DNA from: Saliniplasma sp051745305
Lineage (GTDB): Archaea; Thermoplasmatota; Thermoplasmata; Halarchaeoplasmatales; Halarchaeoplasmataceae
Length of the DNA: 34,188 nt
Reading direction: 5' to 3'
Assembly: GCA_051745305.1 (NCBI GenBank)
Contig: JBNJDY010000013.1
Span: 1-34,188, forward strand
Of the stretch, positions 23,606 to 31,549 are shown piece by piece. The stretch's first letter is position 1, and each line of letters starts with the position of its first letter. The notes under the pieces are model-generated. The model saw only the letters and a list, made by a program, of their open reading frames with translations. It made no database searches and was not told the DNA's origin. The position numbers and the translations under genes were made by a program.

Positions 23606-23632
23606 TCATACATCACGATAATCACCCTCCCT
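23606..23632 (+). repeat. 27-bp direct repeat, copy 2, before a T-run
   Basis: Exact second copy of the 22818-22844 sequence, again running into a T-rich stretch, about 60 bp before the DJ-1/PfpI start. Its position ahead of a plus-strand gene on one side and after a pseudogene on the other makes a single regulatory role uncertain. Confidence 0.7.
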
Positions 23633-23694
23633 TTTTTTCTTAGATTTGGTGAAAAGATTGATTAGACTCCTCGAAAATAGAAGGATGTGATAAA

Positions 23695-24198
23695 ATGAAA
23701 AAAGCTATCGTACTCATAGAGAACGGTTTCGAGGATACTGAACTGACATACCCGTATTTCAGACTCCAGGAAGCCGGTTTCAAAGTTGATTTGGTTGGTG
23801 AAAAGGGAGGAACTACTTACGAGAGTAAGAACGGGCAGAAGTTGAATTCCCATAAAGCCGCCGAAGACATAGACATATCTGAATACGATTTACTAGTCGT
23901 ACCGGGTGGAAGGGCTCCGGATAGGATGAGGATTAAAGAACCTATCGTAAAATTAGCTCAGGATGCTGTTGACAACGATCTAGTCATAGCTTCGATCTGC
24001 CACGGCTTACAACTGCTGATAGAAACCGATCTCCTCGAAGGTAAAAAGGCCACATGCTATTACTCCGTAAGAACAGATATGGAGAACGCCGGTGCTAAAT
24101 TCTTAGATGAAGAAGTGGTGGTCGATGGAAAACTGGTAACGTCTAGGCATCCTGGAGATCTACCAGCTTTCATGAGAGAAACTTTGAAACTCCTGTAA
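23695..24198 (+). CDS. DJ-1/PfpI family protein
   Basis: A 167-residue class I glutamine-amidotransferase-like protein of the PfpI/YhbO group. The nucleophile elbow is C102 with H103 in IASICHGLQLL, and E13 in GFEDTE is the conserved acidic residue next to the cysteine. VVPGGRAPDRMR and the late SRHPGDLPAFMRE are also family-typical. Members are reported as proteases, glyoxalases or deglycases acting on carbonyl-damaged molecules; which activity applies cannot be read here. GGATGTGAT lies just upstream of the ATG. Confidence 0.92.
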   Translation: MKKAIVLIENGFEDTELTYPYFRLQEAGFKVDLVGEKGGTTYESKNGQKLNSHKAAEDIDISEYDLLVVPGGRAPDRMRIKEPIVKLAQDAVDNDLVIASICHGLQLLIETDLLEGKKATCYYSVRTDMENAGAKFLDEEVVVDGKLVTSRHPGDLPAFMRETLKLL

Positions 24199-24239
24199 AA
24201 TTCCTTTTTTCTTTTTTTGTTTATTACTTGATTAATAAT

Positions 24240-25100
24240 CTATATCTTCCTAGCAACTACACCCATAGCTTCTGCTCCCGACTCTATCGGTTCTCCAGTT
24301 AAATCACCGTGGAACTCTTCGACCTCGAAACCGTGTTTTTTGAGTGATCCTGAGATCTGAGAGGGGGTAAAGAATCGATGCCATATACGGTAAACACTAG
24401 CCTCTCCATTTTTATCTATGATCATATACTGATCCAACTTGACCTGCTCATCAGGGTAATAATATCGATTGAACAATTCTAAGTAACTATCTGAACTCCA
24501 GAAACCCCCGTCTTCTTGGAGCGTCCATCGTGTAGTTTCATCACCGGCTTCCGGATGTGATGGTGTGAGAACATCGAACACGAAATAACCGTCATCTTTG
24601 AGCAGTGAATTTATCCTTTCCAATAATCGATCCTGCTCTTCTTCCGATAACACACCGAAGTCATAGTAGATCATCAAAGCGGTATCATACTTCCCAGGGA
24701 TTTCAACGTCTAAATAATTTCCGTGTATGAATTCTATATCAGTATCACGGTGCTCTTCAGCATATTCTATAGATCTCTTGGAAAAATCAACTCCTGTAAC
24801 GTCAAGACCATAACGGCTCAGTTCACTGCAGTAAAGTCCGGGACCGCAGCCTAGGTCGATGACTTTCGAACCCTCAACTAATCCACATCTTGATACTATC
24901 CACTCACAAGACTCCCTGATGGTTTTGTTCTTCCGGCTGGCCATATCACGTTCGGGATCGAGGTGTGCTCGAAGAAGGTATTCGGAGATGTGTTCATCGG
25001 TCCATATCTCACCATCTCCAGACTCGAATAAAGGGGGTTTGATGGACAATTCTTTCAACCCGTTTAAATCTAATTTTCCCTCTTTCAATACATTTACCAT
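24240..25100 (-). CDS. SAM-dependent class I methyltransferase
   Basis: A 286-residue Rossmann-fold methyltransferase. Motif I is VIDLGCGPG (DLGCGPG at 82-88), the acidic end of strand 2 is GVDFSKRSIEYA, and a GNYLDVEIPGKYDTALMIYYDFGVL segment corresponds to motifs III-IV. The ~70-residue N-terminal part before the core and the RIWHRFFTPSQISGSLKKHGFEVEEF end are typical of small-molecule methyltransferases. The start at 25100 follows GGTGAGATC; a longer frame exists but lacks a binding site. Substrate unknown, and no biosynthetic cluster surrounds it. Confidence 0.85.
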   Translation of the reverse strand: MVNVLKEGKLDLNGLKELSIKPPLFESGDGEIWTDEHISEYLLRAHLDPERDMASRKNKTIRESCEWIVSRCGLVEGSKVIDLGCGPGLYCSELSRYGLDVTGVDFSKRSIEYAEEHRDTDIEFIHGNYLDVEIPGKYDTALMIYYDFGVLSEEEQDRLLERINSLLKDDGYFVFDVLTPSHPEAGDETTRWTLQEDGGFWSSDSYLELFNRYYYPDEQVKLDQYMIIDKNGEASVYRIWHRFFTPSQISGSLKKHGFEVEEFHGDLTGEPIESGAEAMGVVARKI

Positions 25101-25204
25101 GATCTCACCGTTTGTAACAATAATAGTAGTAAAGTACATCTATATATGAACGTCGTAAAAGAAGAGCACCATTACTAAATATAACCCCTTAATAACCACA
25201 ATCC

Positions 25205-25816
25205 ATGACAGATGACAATCGATCAAGAGATATATTCATCAAAGAATTACCCGAAATATCGACTGAACCCGCTGCACTAGGTCTTTTCGGGCTAGCTGTG
25301 GCCGCTTTACTTCTTGGAGTTACAGACCTTGGTTTGGCATCAGGTTCAAACAACGCGCTGATGATCCCATGGATACTGTTCTTTGGGGCTACGGCACAGT
25401 TCGTAGCAGGTTTGATGGAATTCAAACGTAACAATATTTTTGGTGCCACCGTTTTCACTTTCTTTTCCTTAGCCATGTATTCAATAGCCCTAACCGGCTA
25501 CATCAACACGTTCACCGACGTAACGGTAGATACGAATCACTACGTAGCAGGCCTAGTGGCGGTGATGGTATTCTTGATAATAGTCACATTTGCATCGATG
25601 ATGACCAACAAAGTACTTTTCACGATCGTAGTAGCGGTTGACATCGCACTCCCGCTTCTGATGGCTCATTATCTATTGGATCTTTCAACGGTATATGCAG
25701 GAGTGTTTTTACTGATAACTTCAGCACTCTCTTTCTACGCAGCTGCAGCCGTTCTGTTGAACAGTATGGCTCAAAAAGAGATCTTACCACTGGGTAGTCC
25801 GATGTGGGAACCATAA
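25205..25816 (+). CDS. GPR1/FUN34/YaaH (SatP)-family acetate/succinate transporter
   Basis: A 203-residue, six-helix membrane protein. The N-terminal EPAALGLFGLAVAALLLG corresponds to the family NPAPLGL motif, and FFGATAQFVAGLMEFKRNNIFGATVFTFF matches the central signature FGG-Q-AG-E-GN-F-T-F. The family comprises acetate/succinate-proton symporters or channels, in methanogens and other archaea too. The ATG follows a promoter-like AAATATAACC region. It converges on the RDD-protein gene 15 bp away. Confidence 0.88.
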   Translation: MTDDNRSRDIFIKELPEISTEPAALGLFGLAVAALLLGVTDLGLASGSNNALMIPWILFFGATAQFVAGLMEFKRNNIFGATVFTFFSLAMYSIALTGYINTFTDVTVDTNHYVAGLVAVMVFLIIVTFASMMTNKVLFTIVVAVDIALPLLMAHYLLDLSTVYAGVFLLITSALSFYAAAAVLLNSMAQKEILPLGSPMWEP

Positions 25817-25831
25817 AAATTCAGTAGGTAT

Positions 25832-26425
25832 TCAATCCTGATCCTCGTAGTATTTCCCTCTATGAATGTCCTTGGCCACGAAGGTATCGACCAGCATATC
25901 ACCTGTACGTTTAGAGTAAAACATTATTAGTATTAGTTCCATGACTCCAAAAGGTATACCTATTATCGGTATCCGGAGCAGGTATTTCGTAGAATTGCGG
26001 ATGAAAGAGTCCTTTAAATTGAGTTTTTCTCCCTTGGAGTCTAGTACGTGAAGTTTGAACAGTCTCTTTCCAACAGTAGTACCCCAAACGCGTTTCGATT
26101 CTAGGATGGTAAAATAAGAGATCATGTATATACTAAAATAGATGTGGATAAGAAGGTTTTCTGTAGAAGTGAGCAGTGTGACCAAAGAGATATCTTCATA
26201 GATATTCGTCCTGTAAATGAACACTTCAAAAACTAAGCTTTGAGAGATCACTCCCATAGCTGCTAACTGTCCAAGTATCAAAAGTGTAGATACTTTTATT
26301 ATAGTTAAGTCGACGAAGAATGCAAAAATCCTAAAGAAGAATCCCGCCTCTATTATAGAGACGCCACCTTCATTCTCAGGCAATGAAGACCAGAACCTTT
26401 CTTTCTTCTCTTCTACATTCTCCAT
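25832..26425 (-). CDS. RDD-family membrane protein
   Basis: A 197-residue protein with the RDD domain: a first helix with RIFAFFVDLTIIK (the R-D pair), the central WGTTVGKRLFKLHVLDSKGEKLNLKDSFIRN segment, and the final SKRTGDMLVDTFVAKD. About four hydrophobic segments are visible. RDD proteins are poorly characterised; some are linked to ion (Na+/H+) exchange. Here it is monocistronic and gives no further functional clue. Confidence 0.85.
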   Translation of the reverse strand: MENVEEKKERFWSSLPENEGGVSIIEAGFFFRIFAFFVDLTIIKVSTLLILGQLAAMGVISQSLVFEVFIYRTNIYEDISLVTLLTSTENLLIHIYFSIYMISYFTILESKRVWGTTVGKRLFKLHVLDSKGEKLNLKDSFIRNSTKYLLRIPIIGIPFGVMELILIMFYSKRTGDMLVDTFVAKDIHRGKYYEDQD

Positions 26426-26528
26426 ATATGCACCGACGTGCAGAGTGAGAAATACACTCGGTTAAAAAGTTTACTAAGCTGATAGAACTGCAAAAAGTAT
26501 TTAATCATAAGACTTGATTTATTTAAAT

Positions 26529-27095
26529 ATGCATCCTATTATCCATGTAGCAGTCTCGATCCTCATCGGATTGGGGATGGGGTTCCACTCCAAGAGAAAA
26601 TACTTGATAGTAGTACTAGGTGCATTGGGAGTCAACGGTCTGCTGGACTTGGATTATGTTATAAAAGGATCCGGAATTATGGAGTTGAGATACTTCCACA
26701 CCGGTATCGGGATGCTTTACATACCTATTTTGATCCTGATAGGTTTCCACCTCTACGAACGAAATAAAGATAAGAGTATTTTTACCAGGATGTCGATCTT
26801 TGTCCTGATAGGGGCTCTAGGTCACCTTGTGCTCGACACGTTCAGTGGAGATACTCCCGTAATGCTTTACTACCCTATCACACTCCAGGAATACACATTC
26901 GACCCTAATCTACTGCCGTCCGCACTGGTTTTCTTCATAGGCATCACCGCTGCAGCGAACGTTCTAGAAACTTATTTGTACAACAACAATGAGGGCGTGG
27001 AATCATTAACTACAGAGGACCCGGGTTCAGATTTGACCAGACGATATAGAGATCGTATGTTAAACATCAAAAAAACCATCGAGGAGATACACTAA
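26529..27095 (+). CDS. YdjM/DUF457-like membrane-bound putative metal hydrolase
   Basis: A 188-residue multi-pass protein. It starts with MHPIIHVAVS, then shows DLDYVIKG, RYFHTG and LGHLVLDTFSGD, the His/Asp motifs of the LexA-regulated YdjM/DUF457 membrane hydrolase-like family. The soluble C-terminus (~150-188) is charged with a basic helix. The ATG is chosen over an upstream TTG; a TATTTAATC box about 30 nt before it suggests a leaderless transcript. Catalysis and substrate are not established for this family. Confidence 0.75.
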   Translation: MHPIIHVAVSILIGLGMGFHSKRKYLIVVLGALGVNGLLDLDYVIKGSGIMELRYFHTGIGMLYIPILILIGFHLYERNKDKSIFTRMSIFVLIGALGHLVLDTFSGDTPVMLYYPITLQEYTFDPNLLPSALVFFIGITAAANVLETYLYNNNEGVESLTTEDPGSDLTRRYRDRMLNIKKTIEEIH

Positions 27096-27152
27096 ATACG
27101 CTTCAAAAATTTTATTTACGGACGGAACTATCTCGTCATAGAGGTATAAAAT

Positions 27153-27974
27153 ATGACATATCTATTCTCAGTCGATATAGAGGGGATCTCGGGAGTGGTC
27201 TCAGCGAAGCAGGGCGCTATGGATTCTAAAGAGTATGATAGAGCAAGAGATTTGATGACCAAAGAGGCGAACGAAGCGGCACTGGGTGCCTTCGATGCAG
27301 GTGAAGAGAAGGTCTGTATAACTGATGGTCACGGGAAGATGAGGAATATCATTTTAGAAGATCTGGACGAAAGAGTTGAACTTTTCAGTGGAAGACCGAA
27401 ATTACTGTCCCAGATGGAGGGATTGGATGAAAAAGAGATCGAGGCTGTGGGATATATCGGATATCACAGTTCCGCACATTCCAGAGGAACTCTATCCCAC
27501 ACGTACTCTGGTGCGGTGGTTGACGACCTTAAGATAGGTGGTAAAAAGGTGAGTGAATTCGCCATGAACTCTTACCTAGCATCCAAGTACGATGTACCGA
27601 TTTTCTTCCTAGCAGGGGATACCGAGATAATCCGAGAGGCTAAAGAATTGTACCCGGATATTCCACATGTAGTAACAAAAACACCAACGGGTAGATACAG
27701 TGCTAAGTGTAGACATCCAAAAGTTGTTAGAAAGGAGATCCGGGAAACCGTGAAAGAAGCTATCAAAAAGAAAAAAGGTAAAGTGATCAAACCGGAAAGT
27801 TCCACGTTCCACGTAAGGTTCAAAGATGCCGGTAAACTGGATAACTGTGAATTACTTCCATCCATAGAAAGGACCGGCCCGAAGGAGTTCATCATAGATA
27901 CAGGAGATATAGAAACGAACTACAAGGTTTTCAGAGCCTGTACGATGCTGGCAACGGTCGTTTCGCAGTCATGA
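27153..27974 (+). CDS. dppA: D-aminopeptidase, DppA/M55 family
   Basis: A zinc-dependent peptidase of 273 residues. Metal-ligand motifs correspond to Bacillus DppA: D8-x-E10 in SVDIEG, H60 in ITDGHG, H105 in GYIGYHSSAH, E135, and H116 as the likely catalytic histidine. The Bacillus enzyme cleaves D-Ala-D-Ala and related peptides and forms a decamer; archaeal relatives probably act on other short peptides. Length is normal. A tiny zinc-finger gene begins 11 bp after its stop and is probably co-transcribed. Confidence 0.92.
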   Translation: MTYLFSVDIEGISGVVSAKQGAMDSKEYDRARDLMTKEANEAALGAFDAGEEKVCITDGHGKMRNIILEDLDERVELFSGRPKLLSQMEGLDEKEIEAVGYIGYHSSAHSRGTLSHTYSGAVVDDLKIGGKKVSEFAMNSYLASKYDVPIFFLAGDTEIIREAKELYPDIPHVVTKTPTGRYSAKCRHPKVVRKEIRETVKEAIKKKKGKVIKPESSTFHVRFKDAGKLDNCELLPSIERTGPKEFIIDTGDIETNYKVFRACTMLATVVSQS

Positions 27975-27985
27975 GGTGATTGATT

Positions 27986-28120
27986 TTGCCGATAGATGCC
28001 GATAGATGTCATTTCTGCCGGAATTGGACAAAAGAGTATAAGAGAGTGGGTGACAAATCCATCTGCGAAAAATGTATGAAAAAACTTGCACTTCTGATAA
28101 AAGAAGAACTAGAATTATAG
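27986..28120 (+). CDS. 44-residue zinc-finger protein
   Basis: A very short open frame with two CxxC pairs: C8-x2-C11 in RCHFCRNW and C27-x2-C30 in ICEKCMKK, ending in a charged helix KKLALLIKEELEL. The paired cysteines, a GAGGTGAT ribosome binding site five bases before a TTG start, and placement right after dppA support a real gene. It contains a tandem 10-bp duplication near its start (CCGATAGATG twice) that affects the frame. The 3' end overlaps the converging TatD gene by 6 bp. Function unknown; small archaeal zinc fingers often bind nucleic acids or proteins. Confidence 0.65.
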   Translation: MPIDADRCHFCRNWTKEYKRVGDKSICEKCMKKLALLIKEELEL

Positions 28121-28951
28121 CTCGACTTCTATATCGTAGATCTCTTCAGGATTTTCTTTATGGATCTTCCAGACGTCGTTTTCAGTAAGAACTTCTTCTT
28201 CCAAAAGTTTCTTGGTTTTTTTCGGGACGTTCTTGATACCTAACACGGCCCCTGGTCTATTAGGATCGTCGAGGAAATCCGTCTCCATTACGAACCGGTT
28301 ACCTTTCTCAGCAGCGGCTCTCAAGTTCTTTTCGCTTGCAAGCACCGATGGGAACAGTCCCTTGTTCTCTTCAAAAGTTATCAAGGGTGGACTGTAATGC
28401 TTAACGACTTTACCTCTATCTAAACCGACCTCGTCGGCCATCTTACCGAATTCTTCACAAGTTTCGGGATCCGTACTCTCGGTGTGCAGCACAACGGCAC
28501 ACCCCAAATCGACTGCGAGCTCCATACCATATTTCATAATCTCGTTTGAAGCTTCAAAAATATCATCAGGTACTTCAAAATGTGGTCGACCTATCTCACC
28601 CAGCGCAAGGGCTTTTTCTTCTCGAACGTACTCAGCAGCCAAATCCATCCCTTCTATGAGGATCTTCTTAGCCTTCTCCAAACCAACTTTCTTTTCAAGA
28701 TTGACTAGATCCACGGGATAAGGTCCCAATGTCACATATATCTCGACATCGGTACTCTTCATAGACCTTTCAGCTAAACCTACGGTACGCTCATAAATAG
28801 GTCCGTACCCATCTTCATCCCACTCCCTTAAGTCATGATAAGGGAGATGAGAGAGAACGAGATGTGTCCCTCCTGCTCTTTCAAACCTTTTTACCGATTC
28901 CACATTGTCCCCGCGTTCCTGGAGATGTATGTGGTTATCGAATATGGGGAT
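28115..28951 (-). CDS. TatD-related metal-dependent hydrolase
   Basis: TIM-barrel hydrolase of the archaeal TatD-related group. It shows LGEIGRPHFEVP, VVLHTES, VVKHYSPP and FVMETDFLDDPNRPGAV, all metal-site regions. The essential N-terminal HxH lies in IFDNHIHLQERG, upstream of the first ordinary start codon (GTG at 28903). In-frame codons before it are ATT, AGT, CAG, ATC, CCC, ATA, and a stop precedes them. Relatives would start about where ATC lies, so I place the start there (ATC as a possible non-AUG start or mutated ATG). The gene follows the TBP stop after 4 bp, probably in one operon. Confidence 0.8.
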   Translation of the reverse strand: MPIFDNHIHLQERGDNVESVKRFERAGGTHLVLSHLPYHDLREWDEDGYGPIYERTVGLAERSMKSTDVEIYVTLGPYPVDLVNLEKKVGLEKAKKILIEGMDLAAEYVREEKALALGEIGRPHFEVPDDIFEASNEIMKYGMELAVDLGCAVVLHTESTDPETCEEFGKMADEVGLDRGKVVKHYSPPLITFEENKGLFPSVLASEKNLRAAAEKGNRFVMETDFLDDPNRPGAVLGIKNVPKKTKKLLEEEVLTENDVWKIHKENPEEIYDIEVEL

Positions 28952-28955
28952 CTGA

Positions 28956-29504
28956 CTAATGGATCAATCCCGCACCTTTCAATTCGTCCTTTATATGGTC
29001 CACAGCCTCTTCCAAATCCTGTATCTCTTTGGCTCCGGTACATACCATATTGCCTGAACCGAAGAGCAGTAGAACGACGTCGGAATCTCTCAATCTGTAA
29101 ACCAGACCAGGGAACTGTTCGGGTTCATATTCGACCCTTTCCAAGCCAAGTGTTATAGCGACTGAATTAAGGTTCAAATCAGCACCTAACCCGTAAGATG
29201 CGACTATGTTCTGTACAGTAACGTCGATATCTTCAGCAGTTTCTATACCTTTTTCATTGAGTAATTTTTTGACTTTGTTGACACTAGTCCTTGCTTCTTC
29301 GACAGTTTTACCTCCGGTACATACTACTTTGCCGCTGGTGAAAAGTAAGATCGCCGTCTTTGGTTCACTCACTCTATAAACAAGACCCGGGAACTTCTCT
29401 GGATCATACTCTGAGCCATCTAGTACTCTTGACGCTTCTTCTAGGTCCAAATTGCGTTCCATAGAAGAGGATGCTACTACGTTTTCTATTTTTAGTCCTT
29501 CCAT
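28956..29504 (-). CDS. tbp: TATA-box-binding protein
   Basis: General archaeal transcription factor that bends promoter DNA and recruits TFB and RNA polymerase. The 182 residues show the two-fold internal repeat: each half has an NVVAS/NIVAS start, a FPGLVYR segment, and a GKVVCTGGK or GNMVCTGAK end. The length fits archaeal TBP with a short acid-poor C-terminus. The ATG at 29504 is used; a GTG three codons earlier is the alternative. Upstream on this strand are TTTATAAA- and TATATAG-like boxes. It is divergent from the geranylgeranyl reductase gene. Confidence 0.96.
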   Translation of the reverse strand: MEGLKIENVVASSSMERNLDLEEASRVLDGSEYDPEKFPGLVYRVSEPKTAILLFTSGKVVCTGGKTVEEARTSVNKVKKLLNEKGIETAEDIDVTVQNIVASYGLGADLNLNSVAITLGLERVEYEPEQFPGLVYRLRDSDVVLLLFGSGNMVCTGAKEIQDLEEAVDHIKDELKGAGLIH

Positions 29505-29543
29505 AATTATCACTTCTTATTGAATCAGTTTAAATACCGAAGC

Positions 29544-29562
29544 TATATAAGGTTTATAAAGT
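29544..29562 (-). promoter_or_regulatory. TATA-like boxes upstream of tbp
   Basis: On the minus strand CTTTATAAACC is followed closely by CTTATATAGC. Either is a good archaeal TATA box. A start about 25 nt downstream gives a leader of roughly 10-25 nt before the tbp ATG. Partial symmetry could let the region serve the divergent gene as well. Confidence 0.45.
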
Positions 29563-29625
29563 CTTCGAAGGTTTTTGCAGGGATAAAATTAAAAAGAGGA
29601 CCGTTCTACATTCTCCGAAGAGATC

Positions 29626-30765
29626 ATGGATGCTGCAGTGATAGGTGGAGGACCCGCAGGAACGAGGGTTGCGAAAAAACTCGCAGACGCTGGCTTCGAG
29701 ACGGTAATATTCGAGAAGGGACGGAAGATCGGTAAACCGGTTAAATGTGCCGGGTTGGTGAGCCCTAGAGTCGTTTCGATGACTGGTACAGATAGTATAG
29801 TCAAGGAGGGACGTAGAGCAGTGATCTCACCACCGGAAGGAGAACCCCTGATTTTAGAAGCTAAAGAACCCAAAGCCTACGTCATCGACCGTTCTGAATT
29901 CGACAGGGAGATGGCAAAGAAAGCAGTGGACAGTGGAGCGGTGTTAGAACTAGGTAGCAAAGCAGTAAATACCTCGTTTAACGGTAAAAGGAGTGTTACA
30001 TACAGAGAAGTAGGGAATTTGAAAAAAATTAAAGCAGATCTTGTCATCGGTGCGGATGGACCAAATTCCTTGATACGTAAAAAAACAGGACTGCCTGGAC
30101 CTGAAGAGATGGTAGTAGGGGTGCAGGCGATAATCGGTGAAGGAACAGAAGATATCCACATATTCCTCGGAAAAGATATCTCACCAGATTTCTTCGGTTG
30201 GGAACTACCACACCCGTCTGGGACTTTAGTCGGTGTAGCTAGCAGTGATGGGGATGCTTACGGCCATCTAAAAAGGTTGATAGAAAAAAGGGGGTACATG
30301 GATAAAATAATCGGGTACTCAGCCGGAGCTATACCCCTTGGACGGATCAAGAACAGCGTTGAAAACGGACTTATGTTAGTCGGTGATGCTGCCTGTCAAG
30401 TTAAACCTCTTTCAGGAGGAGGTTTGTTCCCGGGTCTTCTTTCAGCAGATATATGTGCAGAAGTTGCTATAGATGCTCTGGAAAACGATGATACTTCCAA
30501 AGATAAACTCCGGGAATACCACGAAAAGTGGCAGAAAGGTATCGGTTCTGAAATATCAAAAGGGATGTGGATGAGGAAGATCTTCAAAGGGATCACCGAT
30601 AAAGAAATGAACGATATGATAGATGCACTGAAAAACGAAAAAGTCAAAAGAGTTGTAGAAGAGGTCGGTGATATCGATTATCCGTCAACGCTTACGAAGC
30701 CTGTGCTTAAGGCGTCTCCGAAGCTGATTAAATTTGCCGGACCAATGATCAAGAATATCTTCTAA
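29626..30765 (+). CDS. Geranylgeranyl reductase-family FAD oxidoreductase
   Basis: FAD-dependent enzyme that reduces prenyl chains, in archaea mainly geranylgeranyl groups of membrane ether lipids. The 379 residues carry FAD motif GGGPAG at 7-12, CAGLVSP at 41-47 (a substrate/flavin segment with a conserved cysteine), the ADLVIGADGPNSLIRK motif, a DFFGWELPHPSG segment matching the family YxWxFP motif, and GLMLVGDAACQVKPLSGGG. The 3' end overlaps a converging gene by 81 bp. Lipid reductases of this family cannot be told from menaquinone-modifying ones by motif alone. Confidence 0.9.
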   Translation: MDAAVIGGGPAGTRVAKKLADAGFETVIFEKGRKIGKPVKCAGLVSPRVVSMTGTDSIVKEGRRAVISPPEGEPLILEAKEPKAYVIDRSEFDREMAKKAVDSGAVLELGSKAVNTSFNGKRSVTYREVGNLKKIKADLVIGADGPNSLIRKKTGLPGPEEMVVGVQAIIGEGTEDIHIFLGKDISPDFFGWELPHPSGTLVGVASSDGDAYGHLKRLIEKRGYMDKIIGYSAGAIPLGRIKNSVENGLMLVGDAACQVKPLSGGGLFPGLLSADICAEVAIDALENDDTSKDKLREYHEKWQKGIGSEISKGMWMRKIFKGITDKEMNDMIDALKNEKVKRVVEEVGDIDYPSTLTKPVLKASPKLIKFAGPMIKNIF

Positions 30766-31488
30766 CCATGGGAAGGAATTGTACTCTTCCTGCATGTAAA
30801 GCATCACAGCAAATATTCCGAAGAACGCTGCCAAACCTCCTAAAAGGTACTGAGGCCATCGTGGGATAGGTGTTTTTACGGTGAAACTTGTATCCGGTAA
30901 GATCCCGTTCACACCCAACATCGTTATGTTGATACTGCCGGCATAATAGGGTTCGTCGGCCGTACCTGGTCTCTTGGTAGCGTTATCCCATTCTGTATCG
31001 GTGAAATGACCTTTAGAACGCATGATACTTCGGTTTTCGTCCTCTAAATGGTCGAACTCCATCTGGAATCGGACAAAATAAACTCCCTTTTCGGTATCAT
31101 CAGTCGTTTGGATGCTGAAACGCTGGGGGAGTACCTGTTCAGCAGGTTGTACGTTCAATCGGAACGATCTTTGAGTAGTACCCTGGAGCTTGAAAATCGG
31201 GGGTTCATCTATCTCGTATATCTCCTTTTTTTCATCCAAGTTAGCGTACGAGTATATCTCGGCGGTCAAAACAACGTCCTCGATATCGAACTCGTAAGGG
31301 TTGGTTAAATTGAAATCAAGATTACCTTCGTTTCCTGGCCGGATGATGGGGGTGGAAAAGTCACTCAGTATCTTGTTGACCCTACCAGGGTCGGATACTT
31401 CAGTAACCTGTGCCGAGGCCGCCCCTAAAAAGATAGTCGGGGTCAATATCAACAGCACTGAGAACAATATCAAGGGTTTGTGATCCAT
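30685..31488 (-). CDS. Secreted-domain protein with signal peptide and C-terminal anchor
   Basis: Unrecognised 267-residue membrane-anchored exported protein. It has an N-terminal signal-like helix (PLILFSVLLILTPTIFLGAASA), an extracytoplasmic beta-rich part with NLTNPYEFDIEDVVLTAEIYSY resembling NEW3/Ig-like sandwich domains, and a single transmembrane helix near 215-235, followed by a basic arginine/lysine-rich tail. ATG at 31488 is preferred because a TATA-like TTTTATACC lies ~25 nt upstream; an ATG six codons earlier is the alternative. Its last 27 codons overlap the geranylgeranyl reductase gene end on the other strand. Confidence 0.72.
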   Translation of the reverse strand: MDHKPLILFSVLLILTPTIFLGAASAQVTEVSDPGRVNKILSDFSTPIIRPGNEGNLDFNLTNPYEFDIEDVVLTAEIYSYANLDEKKEIYEIDEPPIFKLQGTTQRSFRLNVQPAEQVLPQRFSIQTTDDTEKGVYFVRFQMEFDHLEDENRSIMRSKGHFTDTEWDNATKRPGTADEPYYAGSINITMLGVNGILPDTSFTVKTPIPRWPQYLLGGLAAFFGIFAVMLYMQEEYNSFPWLEDILDHWSGKFNQLRRRLKHRLRKR

Positions 31489-31549
31489 TACATCATCTAA
31501 ATTCATAAGGGTATAAAATACTTATGCGAGTAGATATAAAGGTTTACCT

